64,000 bases of DNA from Thermodesulforhabdus norvegica (GTDB lineage: Bacteria > Desulfobacterota > Syntrophobacteria > Syntrophobacterales > Thermodesulforhabdaceae), in assembly GCF_900114975.1 (NCBI RefSeq), contig NZ_FOUU01000003.1, forward strand, positions 28,267 through 92,266, read 5' to 3'. The notes under the pieces were generated by a model, which had not been told where the DNA came from, searched no databases, and saw only the letters and a list, made by a program, of their open reading frames with translations. Both the position numbers and the translations under genes were made by a program. This document shows positions 9,129 through 16,842 of this stretch, in pieces (within the stretch, counting starts at the first letter, position 1; each line of letters opens with the position of its first letter).

Positions 9129-9179
9129 AGGCTGTTCCTCCTTTTCTAATCTATATCACCATCACCAACTGAACAGCCT
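9129..9179 (-). promoter_or_regulatory. Hairpin around the ribosome site of the TonB receptor
   Basis: On the transcript, AGGCTGTTC (from 9179-9171) and GAACAGCCT (9137-9129) are perfect 9-bp complements. The right arm ends directly before the ATG at 9128, and the AAGGAGG ribosome site lies at the edge of the loop next to it. This arrangement could hide the start region until something opens it. It is visible directly; a regulatory role is inferred. No cobalamin-riboswitch core was recognised. Confidence 0.5.
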
Positions 9180-9239
9180 TCATGGCCTTCTGCGCACCGG
9201 CTTCTGCGGGCGATTACATAGGGTTCTGATGTCCGAAAT

Positions 9240-9267
9240 TCTGTACCAAATTATTACGGTGTGTCAA
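9240..9267 (-). promoter_or_regulatory. Candidate sigma-70 promoter for the TonB receptor/binding protein pair
   Basis: Reading the minus strand: TTGACA (9267-9262), a 16-bp spacer, then TACAGA (9245-9240). It would give a leader of roughly 100 nt before the start codon at 9128. Confidence 0.45.
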
Positions 9268-9429
9268 GGTAGTTTTGAGATTCGGTATCTCCGCTCGTAG
9301 TTTTTTTGTGGTATGAATATGCCGTGTTGATCGTGGGAAGTTTTCTTATGGAGCTAGCTTGGATTTTTAATTTTTTAATCGGGGATTTGATAACAATTGG
9401 TGAGCTTTAGATTTTCAGGAAAGAAATAA

Positions 9430-10025
9430 GATGCCCACACGGGTGGTGGTAATAAGAGGACAAAGGGGAAGCACACTTACCTTTGCAGCATTGCAGTTAT
9501 GGATTTACTTCTGAAGCTTAGAGGCATGTGCATCCTTGGTGGTTAGGAGAGAAGTCTATTATCGTGTATCTTGAGAGCATGGGCACATTGAGTATAAACA
9601 GGATTCTGGGTATCAGTTTAGCTACTGTGTGTTCATGGATAAAAATGCCATTACAGGTTCAGGCGTTCCAGGATATAAAGATTGGGCGAGATGTGAACTT
9701 ATCTCAGGCAGTGATTTGGCGTGACCAGAAGCGGTAAGTTGACGGTAAATTTTTGTTTAAAGTGGGTTCCAGAAGCAGATAAACACTTCTTCGGTTTTAT
9801 GACAAAAATTCATGAGGCAGATGTTTATTACACAGACGGTTTCAAGATCTATACTGGTTACCCTTCAACATGTGTGTAAAGGAGATCTGGGGATAAGGAA
9901 AGGGCAATAACCAGGACAGACATTCGGTTTTGAGAGATAAACTTATCGGATGAAAACGAAAAACCCAGGTTTACACAGCAAAATGGCTTTTACGCTCTGC
10001 GGTTCAATTGCTTTCCTTGCTGTAA
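9430..10025 (+). pseudogene. Decayed IS1-family transposase remnant
   Basis: Pieces of an IS1-type transposase can be read across shifting frames. First come a zinc-finger-like stretch (GGGNKRTKGKHTYLC near 9440) and a helix-turn-helix piece (LSINRILGISLATVCSWIK near 9587-9645). Next is the catalytic-region piece VYYTDGFKIYTGYPS (about 9828-9875), then the C-terminal part LRDKLIG, an in-frame TGA, and KRKTQVYTAKWLLRSAVQLL ending at TAA 10023-10025. At least two frameshifts and several stops make it non-functional. Terminal inverted repeats were not identified. The surrounding stretch from about 9180 to 9430 holds only the TonB promoter region and no gene I can support. Confidence 0.75.
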
Positions 10026-10065
10026 AAAACAGTCGGATATAGGTTATTATTGACCTCTTTCGAAA

Positions 10066-11006
10066 TTGTCGGATGATTACAAAAAAATCCAGAACAGGAG
10101 TGCAAATGACGGTCAGTGCGGCCTTTATAAGAAACTCGAAAGGGTTCCTCCTGAGCTTCGGGGTGTTCTTATCGGCGTCATCGAGAAGGTCGAACGCCAG
10201 AGTGAGGAGTCTGTAACAAAGGCCGAATTTAACGAATTGAAAGAAGTCGTCAAACAGCTGGTTGAAGCCCAGGTGAAAACAGAGTAGCGTCTTCTGCGCG
10301 TTGAGGAATCCCTGGATAGGCTTGCAGAGGCGCGGAGTCGTACCGAGAAGTGGAGGTTGCTGTTGAGAGGTTGGCTGAGGTTCAAAAGAGAACTGAGGAG
10401 CGGCTGAACGAACTGGCGTAGGCTCAGAAGAAAACGGAGGAATCTCTGAACAGGCTTATTCGAGATCATCGTGTAACCCGAACAGAACCGGGCGGCCTAT
10501 CTCGGGCCGTAGAATACCTGCTTGAAGACAGAGCCTATGCCTCGTTGCCCGCCCTTTTGAGCAGGGAGGACATGCAGGTTGAGAAATTGAAAAGGGATTT
10601 TGTCGAGGTTAGTCCAGGGCGGTTTGAGGAAATCAATGTCCTCAGTAGAGGTACGAGGAAGGGGGGGCCTGTATGGATTCCGGGGGAATGCAAGACCCGG
10701 CATAAGAAAAGAGACGTTGATTCATTTCTGAAGAAGATACAGAGACTTGAGCATCTTTTTCCCGGAGAGAAGATTTTTGTTGCGGCAACTCATCAGACGT
10801 CCCCTCAGGTCAGAGCCTACCTTGAGGAAAAAGGAATAAAGCTTTACTTTTCCTGTCAGTTTAAAATTCCGGTAAGTTCCGTTAGTTGCATTTTTGACGT
10901 AGCCCGTAACGATAGTGAGGCGTGTAAGGAAATTGCCGATATGCGGCCAGGATGTATTTGCCGTCTTTACAGGGCTTCAGGTAAACTCTGCGCCTGGTCT
11001 GAGTGA
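10066..11006 (+). pseudogene. Broken coiled-coil / restriction-endonuclease-like fold protein
   Basis: A TTG-started frame (10066) reads a helical N-terminus and a heptad-rich coiled coil (FNELKEVVKQLVEAQVKTE), then stops at TAG 10285-10287. The same coil continues as RLLRVEESLDRLAEA. About 10350 a one-base slip moves it to another frame (VEVAVERLAEVQKRTEERL), which meets a second TAG near 10420 and then runs on into 10545-11006 (LPALLSREDMQVEKLKRDF ... IPGECKTRHKKRDVDSF ... KIFVAATHQTSP). The C-terminal E-x-K motif and following strand look like the PD-(D/E)XK fold seen in coiled-coil nuclease-like proteins of unknown role. Both stops are where GAG would be expected. With two nonsense codons and a frameshift it is a pseudogene; the C-terminal fragment alone could still be expressed. 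Confidence 0.7.
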
Positions 11007-11142
11007 GGGTCTGGGGAGCCTTTACAGTTGAGACCGGGTGATATGAAGTTGATTCCGGTTGAGCCACGGCTTATCGGCAAGCTGTCTCCGGTTTGACCAA
11101 CCGTAATTATTGAGGTTGTTCAGGCTTTCTCTTATATTCAGC

Positions 11143-11171
11143 TTGACAATCCATCTCAGTGCTCATTAAAA
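11143..11171 (+). promoter_or_regulatory. Sigma-70-like promoter of the phenylalanine attenuation unit
   Basis: TTGACA (11143-11148), a 17-bp spacer and TTAAAA (11166-11171). The predicted start near 11178 lies about 25 nt before the leader-peptide ATG, which fits an attenuated operon. Confidence 0.55.
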
Positions 11172-11203
11172 AAGAGCTGTAAATATTTCCCGGAGAGATA
11201 GCC

Positions 11204-11272
11204 ATGAAGAAAACCCGGTGGGATGGTTTCGCCAATTTCTTTTTCTTCTTTTTTATGAAGCCACCCGGGTAG
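11204..11272 (+). CDS. Phenylalanine leader peptide (attenuator sensor), 22 aa
   Basis: A short open frame from ATG 11204 to TAG 11270-11272, with a GGAGAGA ribosome site seven bases upstream, encodes MKKTRWDGFANFFFFFFM followed by KPPG. Seven of 22 residues are Phe, including six in a row, and there is one Trp. It lies between a good promoter and a rho-independent terminator in front of a DAHP synthase-prephenate dehydratase gene. That is the classic layout of PheL-type leader peptides, in which ribosome stalling at Phe codons when charged tRNA-Phe is scarce prevents terminator formation. The peptide itself is not expected to have another function. Confidence 0.88.
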   Translation: MKKTRWDGFANFFFFFFMKPPG

Positions 11273-11364
11273 TGCGCGTTTAAAAGCGGCCCCGGGTGGA
11301 GAAGGATCCCCCCGGGGTGGGACTATAAATCATAAACCCCGAGGAGCAATCCTCGGGGTTTTTT
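11261..11364 (+). promoter_or_regulatory. Attenuator: alternative hairpins and rho-independent terminator
   Basis: Competing pairings are visible. CCACCCGGG (11261-11269, over the end of the leader peptide) pairs with CCCGGGTGG (11291-11299). CCCCGGG (11290-11296) pairs with CCCGGGG (11311-11317). CGGGGT (11313-11318) can pair with ACCCCG (11336-11341). The terminator is AAACCCCGAGG (11334-11344) with CCTCGGGGTTT (11351-11361), followed by further Ts. The third pairing excludes the terminator and is a candidate antiterminator; which arms act as 1 to 4 is inference. The synthase ATG follows at 11383 after a GGGGAGG ribosome site. Confidence 0.75.
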
Positions 11365-11382
11365 ATTTAGGGGAGGTGCACA

Positions 11383-13275
11383 ATGATTCTGGTCCTCAAA
11401 AAAAATGTGTCAGACGATGAGGTGTCGCAACTCAGAAAAACCTTGAGATCTCACGGCTACATGGTCAGAGAAATCCAGGGCGTGGACGAGACGGTTCTTG
11501 GTGTTGTGGGGCAGATCAGACATGATTCCCGCTATTTTGAGACCCTGCCGGGCGTGGCCAAGGTAATGCCCGTCAGCAAGCCCTATAAACTGGTCAGCAG
11601 GGATCTTCATCCGGAACCGTCACGGATTCGCATTCGGGACATCGTGGTGGGAGGGGACAGGCTCGTTGTCATAGCGGGGCCCTGCAGTGTTGAAAATCGG
11701 GAGCGTACACTGGAAATCGCAAGGATTGTAAAACAGCACGGCGCCACGCTTTTTCGAGGAGGAGCCTTTAAACCCCGCACATCCCCTTACTCGTTCCAGG
11801 GGCTCGGTGAAGAAGGGTTGAAAATTCTTGCAGAAGTCAGAGAAGAAACGGGTCTTGGCATCGTCACCGAAATTACTTCTCCTGCTCAGGCCGACCTGAT
11901 GATGAAATATGTGGACGTAGTTCAGGTGGGGGCAAGAAATATGCAAAATTTTGAACTCTTAAGGTGCGTCGGCCGTATGGGAAAGCCCGTCCTTCTCAAG
12001 AGAGGTCTGGCTGCAACCATTGAGGAATGGCTCATGGCAGCCGAGTACATACTCTCCGAAGGAAACGAACAGGTGATTTTATGCGAACGGGGCATCAGAA
12101 CCTTTGAAACCTACACCCGCAATACCCTGGATCTTACGGCTGTACCTGTGGTTAAAAAACTTACCCATCTTCCCGTGATTGTGGATCCCAGTCATGCCAC
12201 GGGCATAAGGGACAAGGTTATCCCCATGGCACGGGCTGCCGTCGCGGCCGGAGCCGACGGCATAATGGTGGAGGTTCATACAGAACCCGACAAAGCCCTT
12301 TCAGACGGGCCTCAGAGCCTTTATCCCGAACAGTTTGAATCGCTCATGAGAGATCTCCATGTCATAGCCCCCGTGGTGGGTAAGCAACTCGATTTTGACT
12401 ACATACCCAAGGCAAGGTATTTCAGTGTCTCCTATCCTGACCTACCCCCAAAGATCCTCCACGCCGGTGTGCCGGGATCTTTCAGTCATAAGGCTGCATT
12501 GCAGTACTTCGGCGAGGATGCTCCTATAGAACAGGTCCCGACTTTCCGTAATGTTTTTGAAAACGTGGCGAGCGGGAAGGCAAAATGGGGAATTGTGCCC
12601 CTGGAAAACTCCCTTACGGGCAGCATCCATGCAAACTACGACCTTCTCATGGAGTTCGATCTGTTTCTGGTCGGGGAGTTGACATTAAGGATAGTCCACA
12701 ACCTTATCGGGCTGGACGGGGCAAAAATTGAAGATATCAAAACGGTCTATTCTCATCCTCAGGTTTTTGAACAATGCTCCGAATTTCTTTCCGGATATCC
12801 TCACTGGGATCTGGTCGCCTGCAAGGACTCGGCAACGGCCGTTTTGAGAGTCCAGGAGCGACAGGATCCTTCGGCGGCGGCGATAGCCAGCGAAGAGGCG
12901 GCAAGGCTATTCGGGATGACCATAATTAAGGCCGGAATTGAGACTCATCCTCTGAACTTCACCAGGTTTGGAGTGATTTCGGCGGAAAAGCTCGAAAATG
13001 GCCCAAAAGATAAATCGTCGATTATCTTTTCCGTGAGCAATCGGCCGGGGGCTCTCTATGAAGTGCTGAAAATTTTTGCCGAGCGACAGATAAACATGGT
13101 TAAGCTGGAATCCCGACCGGTTCACGGACGGCCCTGGGAATATCTCTTTTATGCCGATCTGGAGGTGGACCTCGAACTTGATGAGTACCGTTCGGTTATC
13201 GAAGCCTTAAGAGAAAGGACGGAATTTTTCCGTTACCTGGGGAGCTATCGACAGGGTGCCAGGATCGTGGCCTAG
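11383..13275 (+). CDS. Bifunctional DAHP synthase / prephenate dehydratase with ACT domain
   Basis: A 630-residue fusion. Residues 1-70 form a ferredoxin-like regulatory domain as in type I-beta DAHP synthases of the Thermotoga type. Residues about 85-345 are the DAHP synthase barrel (VIAGPCSVEN, GGAFKPRTSPYSFQG, KRGLAATIEEWLMAAEYI, VDPSHATG), joining PEP and erythrose-4-phosphate. Residues about 365-545 are prephenate dehydratase (GVPGSFSHKAAL, WGIVPLENSLTGSI, and the catalytic NFTRF motif), making phenylpyruvate. An ACT domain (about 553-625, RPGALYEVLKIFAERQINM, ESRP) should bind Phe. There is no chorismate mutase segment, so first and last steps of the Phe route are joined without the middle one. 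Transcription is controlled by the Phe attenuator upstream. Its stop codon overlaps that of the convergent transglutaminase gene within a CTAG palindrome. Confidence 0.93.
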   Translation: MILVLKKNVSDDEVSQLRKTLRSHGYMVREIQGVDETVLGVVGQIRHDSRYFETLPGVAKVMPVSKPYKLVSRDLHPEPSRIRIRDIVVGGDRLVVIAGPCSVENRERTLEIARIVKQHGATLFRGGAFKPRTSPYSFQGLGEEGLKILAEVREETGLGIVTEITSPAQADLMMKYVDVVQVGARNMQNFELLRCVGRMGKPVLLKRGLAATIEEWLMAAEYILSEGNEQVILCERGIRTFETYTRNTLDLTAVPVVKKLTHLPVIVDPSHATGIRDKVIPMARAAVAAGADGIMVEVHTEPDKALSDGPQSLYPEQFESLMRDLHVIAPVVGKQLDFDYIPKARYFSVSYPDLPPKILHAGVPGSFSHKAALQYFGEDAPIEQVPTFRNVFENVASGKAKWGIVPLENSLTGSIHANYDLLMEFDLFLVGELTLRIVHNLIGLDGAKIEDIKTVYSHPQVFEQCSEFLSGYPHWDLVACKDSATAVLRVQERQDPSAAAIASEEAARLFGMTIIKAGIETHPLNFTRFGVISAEKLENGPKDKSSIIFSVSNRPGALYEVLKIFAERQINMVKLESRPVHGRPWEYLFYADLEVDLELDEYRSVIEALRERTEFFRYLGSYRQGARIVA

Positions 13276-15329
13276 GGAAGCTCAATTTGAATCGCCTCAT
13301 CTTTTTTCAGCACGATGCGGCGCAGGAGGAGATTTCGATCCGGGGGGTTCCTGCGAACGACGGAAAGGTCGTAGATTCCGGGAAAAAGCGTGAAGTTGTA
13401 GGAACAGGTATCCTTGTTCCACACGGGCCCGGCACCGCGGACGGGGAGGAATCTGCGGCCCGTCCATTTTGAAAGACAGAAGTCCCTCAGGTATCGTAAG
13501 GGGGGCGAGGAGCTACAGTATTTTTCGTTACCGGAAAATTTAACGGCCAATTCACCGAAGCGTAGAGGGCGTAGGGGATTTTTTTTATCATCAGGGTTGA
13601 AGGCATACCATGTTCCCTCATGATAAACGGCAACGGCTTCTGCATAATCGATGAAAACCGCAGGATGACCGGCGGACCGAAAAAGGGCGACGGCTGCAAT
13701 TTTTTTGTCTCTCTCAGAGCATGCAAGCCCGGAAGTTAAGATTTGCCAGGGTGTCACGGCAGGAGGGAGAAGAGCGCACTTCTGGATTCGGATCCCTTCG
13801 AGAATGTTTCCTATCTCAATGGCCCTTTGAAAGAGAGTTTCGCCTTTATGATGAGGCAGTAAGGAGAAAATTTTCGGTAGCTTCCAGTCAACTGGCTCCA
13901 CGAGTATTCTGGGGTTGAGCAGGAATAATTCGAAGATGTGCCCCGGAATCTTCGGATCTGCAATGTTTTTTACGTGGCGGAGGTACTCGATTAACCTGTG
14001 GGGGTTGGCGCTTACCAATTCTTTGGGCGGCGTAACAGAGATGAGTTTTTTGGTAAGCTCCTTTTCGTCTTTTTGAAGATTCTCCACTGCGGATAGTAGC
14101 TTAAAGACAGAAGGTCCGACGGACGCCAGCTTTTCGACCACGTCGGTGTCTTCCGGTTCTCCAATCCATCGGGAAATTACTCTTTTGAGCTTCTTCTGGT
14201 TATCCCTTTTAGGGCAGGTCGTGGGAGTCCGGGAGTTGATCCGGCTTTTGCGGTTACGGGTGGGGGAAATCGTACAAGAGAATGATTGAGATGAGGGATT
14301 ATCGTTGGTGTTGAGATCTATAACGACCCGGGTATCAGAGTCGGCCTTTACGCACTTATAAATCGGTGGAAGTGGGGCAATTGCAGCAGAAATAACATAA
14401 GTTCCGGGAGACAAGGAAAATCTTACGGGTTTTCCAGTAGATGTGACCGAGGAAAAAAGGGGACGCAAACGCCCGCCGTTTACGACGTTAATGGTTACAA
14501 TTACTTCATCATGCCCGGTTTTATTCCCTATTTCAGGGACTACGGAAATCTGCACCGTGGAACTGTAGCCGTCGGTAAGTTCGCATATCCGATCGTAGGG
14601 ACCTGCTCTGTAAACCCTGCAGGAATTGTCCTGCAAAGAGTGCGTAAATATAACGGGAGCCGAAGGTATGTATGGAGAGAACCAGGCGGAATCGAACTGC
14701 CCTGAGCACGAGGACGGATCGATGTAATGCCATTTCCCGTCATCCAGATATACTTCAATCCAGCTATGATTGCCGTCTGTGTGACTCCACGCAGGCACCC
14801 AGACATGCCTTGCGGGTATGGCCACACTTCGCAGACCGGCTATAACGGCAATGTTTATCTCTTCGCACCTTCCCCGGCCCCGCCTGATCAGTGAAAGCGG
14901 ATCGAGATCCCGGGGATCGGAGGGCTCATAGTTCACTCTGTTGTAAAACCAATTCAAAACGTTTAAGGCGGCATCCATCATGCTTTTCTCGTTGATCACC
15001 TCGTGGGAAAGCCGGGCGAAAAAGTAGGGTCTCCAGTTTACAACCGGTTCCTGAGAAATACGGTGGGGTAAAACGTAATTCATAAAGAGGTCTTCGGGGA
15101 TTGAACGACCCCAGGGCATCAAATTTCTCGCCTTAACGGAGTATCTTATGTTTTCTATAATAATTTCTTCCGGTACCAGAGCCTTTTCCGTTGAGGACAT
15201 ATGTTCGCTCAGAAAGCGGGCACATCTGGCTGCGAAGGGATCGTTGGAAAATGCTTCTGATAGGTTACAAAGACCGCTGCCGGCAAGGAACTGAAAAATT
15301 AAGAGAAAGGCTGAAATTATATGCTTCAT
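13272..15329 (-). CDS. Secreted transglutaminase-like protein, two core-like regions
   Basis: About 685 residues with a signal peptide (MKHIISAFLLIFQFLAGSG). The start at 15329 is preferred over 15335 because AAGGA lies six bases upstream of it. A transglutaminase/protease-like core at about 120-210 has the triad Cys155 (GRGRCEEIN), His188 (GNHSWIEVYL) and Asp204 (HYIDPSS). A middle region (about 255-345) looks like beta-sandwich and carboxypeptidase-regulatory modules. A second core-like region near 530-580 has LACSERDK (Cys537) and YHEGTWYAFNPDD but no clear histidine, so it looks inactive. Bacterial members may crosslink or cleave proteins or peptides in the envelope; substrate unknown. 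Its 3' end overlaps the aromatic fusion gene and its 5' end overlaps the divergent VanZ-like gene. Confidence 0.8.
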   Translation of the reverse strand: MKHIISAFLLIFQFLAGSGLCNLSEAFSNDPFAARCARFLSEHMSSTEKALVPEEIIIENIRYSVKARNLMPWGRSIPEDLFMNYVLPHRISQEPVVNWRPYFFARLSHEVINEKSMMDAALNVLNWFYNRVNYEPSDPRDLDPLSLIRRGRGRCEEINIAVIAGLRSVAIPARHVWVPAWSHTDGNHSWIEVYLDDGKWHYIDPSSCSGQFDSAWFSPYIPSAPVIFTHSLQDNSCRVYRAGPYDRICELTDGYSSTVQISVVPEIGNKTGHDEVIVTINVVNGGRLRPLFSSVTSTGKPVRFSLSPGTYVISAAIAPLPPIYKCVKADSDTRVVIDLNTNDNPSSQSFSCTISPTRNRKSRINSRTPTTCPKRDNQKKLKRVISRWIGEPEDTDVVEKLASVGPSVFKLLSAVENLQKDEKELTKKLISVTPPKELVSANPHRLIEYLRHVKNIADPKIPGHIFELFLLNPRILVEPVDWKLPKIFSLLPHHKGETLFQRAIEIGNILEGIRIQKCALLPPAVTPWQILTSGLACSERDKKIAAVALFRSAGHPAVFIDYAEAVAVYHEGTWYAFNPDDKKNPLRPLRFGELAVKFSGNEKYCSSSPPLRYLRDFCLSKWTGRRFLPVRGAGPVWNKDTCSYNFTLFPGIYDLSVVRRNPPDRNLLLRRIVLKKDEAIQIELP

Positions 15330-16156
15330 GGGCATTCCTTTTTCTCGTCTTTATGGTCAACTCTCTGGCCCATCAATCGGTTTCCAGAGTTTACGAAAAT
15401 CTCATCAAAGCGGCAGGAAGGCAAGTTGTAGAATCTTCTATTACGGCATTGTTCATACTGTCGGGACTGTTTTTTCTGTCTCTGGCTTTGTTAAAGGTCC
15501 TTCGGACGGGAAATTCTCACTTTGTGAGGAGTATTATAGTCGGATGGTTTTATGCCATGGGGCTTTTCGCCCTCTGCGGCTGTTTTCTGATATGTGCAAG
15601 AATAGAATATATTCACTTTTTCCAGTACGGCCTGCTGGCCTTTCTGGCTGCGTTTTTATCTTCTTCAATCCACGGTGTGCTGTGGGGCATGACCCTGCTG
15701 GGCATACTGGATGAGGTTTACAATTACGCATTTTATCCCTTCTATACCAGCTATTTGGATTTTAACGATTTTTTACTGAACTTTGCCGGTGTTATGATGG
15801 GTATCCTGATGTATTGTTCGCTTTTTCCCGGAAAAGGTTATTATCGGGAGGATTTTTCCACGAGGATGTACGGTGTTATGTTCTTCATTGCTTCAATTAT
15901 CTTCCTGGGCCTTGCTTCCAATCGCATCATCATGGACGTGAAGATAGAGTCCAAGCCGGTAACGGTCTTCGTTAACGGGGCTTTTGTATTCGCCTACAAT
16001 AGTCCGTCTTCTTTCTGGATTCCCTTGAAAGGTGGCGGTTTTTTTCACATACTGCATCCCGTCGAGGGTCTTATCCTGCTGGTACTTGTGGTGACCGTGG
16101 CCGATCAGATTTGTTGCAGGATTTCGAGAAGTTGCAAGGCATTTTTGACGGCATAG
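15251..16156 (+). CDS. VanZ-like integral membrane protein
   Basis: About 302 residues from ATG 15251, with a weak AAGGGA site upstream; the frame is open further upstream, so the start is uncertain. Six to eight hydrophobic segments are visible, with VanZ-family hallmarks: HFFQYGLLAFLAAF, then GILDEVYNYAFYPFYTSYLDFNDFLLNFAGVMMG split over the second and third helices. VanZ relatives include teicoplanin-resistance VanZ, but most environmental members have no known role, so resistance should not be assumed. The 5' end overlaps the transglutaminase gene on the other strand and the 3' end overlaps the DUF72 gene. Confidence 0.75.
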   Translation: MLLIGYKDRCRQGTEKLRERLKLYASWAFLFLVFMVNSLAHQSVSRVYENLIKAAGRQVVESSITALFILSGLFFLSLALLKVLRTGNSHFVRSIIVGWFYAMGLFALCGCFLICARIEYIHFFQYGLLAFLAAFLSSSIHGVLWGMTLLGILDEVYNYAFYPFYTSYLDFNDFLLNFAGVMMGILMYCSLFPGKGYYREDFSTRMYGVMFFIASIIFLGLASNRIIMDVKIESKPVTVFVNGAFVFAYNSPSSFWIPLKGGGFFHILHPVEGLILLVLVVTVADQICCRISRSCKAFLTA

Positions 16157-16842
16157 CCGTTGAAATCGTTGTTGAAATACACAAAGCTCGGCACATTCCA
16201 TGCCCGAATTTTGCCCGCCCAGGCTTCCAGATCCTTCAGGCTGTATTCGGAAGCATATAGTCTTTTGGGGCCGTGGAGGCGAAGGTAGGCAAAGTTCGAT
16301 GTTATCGTTTCGAGATACGGAAATCGTCCCCCTGAATGGGAGATGCAGAGGGCGATCCGGTGAGATTTGAGCTCTTCAAGCACGGCGTCTTCAAACCACG
16401 TATTGTTGCGGGGCTCTATGACGGCGAGGGGGATTCGGGATATAAGTTCAAGGAAAGTTCGGTGTTTTTCGGGTGTATATTTTAAGCCCGGCGGTAGCTG
16501 AAAAAGAATTGGGCCAAGTTTTTCTCTGAGAGGACTGAGGGAGTTGAGAAATTCCTTGCAGAGAGAGGCCGCATTTTCAAGGCGAAGATGATGCGTGATT
16601 TTTCTTGGCGCTTTCACGGACCACAGGAATCCCTCAGGGGTGCGGTCGTACCAGCCCGCAAAGGTCTTCTCAGGCAGAGTCCTGTAAAAGGTTGCGTTCA
16701 CTTCCACGGTATTAAAGTGGGTTGCGTAAAACTCAAGCCATTTTCTCGAAGAAAGCCCTTTCGGGTAAAAAACTTCTTTCCAGTGTCGGTAATTCCAGCC
16801 GGAAGTCCCGACTCGTACACAGGGCTTTTCGCTGGAAATCAT
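16105..16842 (-). CDS. DUF72 (YecE-like) TIM-barrel protein
   Basis: A 245-residue protein with the DUF72 signatures VRVGTSGWNYRHWKEVFYP near the N-terminus, HFNTVEVNATFYRTLPEKTF, FLWSVKAPRKITH, LGPILFQLPPGLKY, VIEPRNNTWF and YVYFNND-like FVYFNNDFNGYAVKNA near the C-terminus. The family is widespread and has a TIM-barrel fold; its biochemical role is not established. The start codon overlaps the stop of the binding-protein gene by four bases (ATGA), so the two are translationally coupled. The last 52 bp overlap the convergent VanZ-like gene. Confidence 0.85.
   Translation of the reverse strand: MISSEKPCVRVGTSGWNYRHWKEVFYPKGLSSRKWLEFYATHFNTVEVNATFYRTLPEKTFAGWYDRTPEGFLWSVKAPRKITHHLRLENAASLCKEFLNSLSPLREKLGPILFQLPPGLKYTPEKHRTFLELISRIPLAVIEPRNNTWFEDAVLEELKSHRIALCISHSGGRFPYLETITSNFAYLRLHGPKRLYASEYSLKDLEAWAGKIRAWNVPSFVYFNNDFNGYAVKNALQLLEILQQI

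Noticed and set aside
9129..9240. Cobalamin riboswitch upstream of the TonB receptor
   Set aside because: The leader is only about 100 nt and no B12-box core was found; only the terminal hairpin is clear.
10285..10422. TAG codons read through as pyrrolysine or another residue
   Set aside because: A frameshift between the two stops is also needed, and both stops sit where a glutamate codon is expected, so decay is simpler than recoding.
15191..15250. Earlier start of the VanZ-like protein at 15191
   Set aside because: The extra residues are basic, lack a ribosome site and lie inside the transglutaminase gene; the membrane domain begins later.
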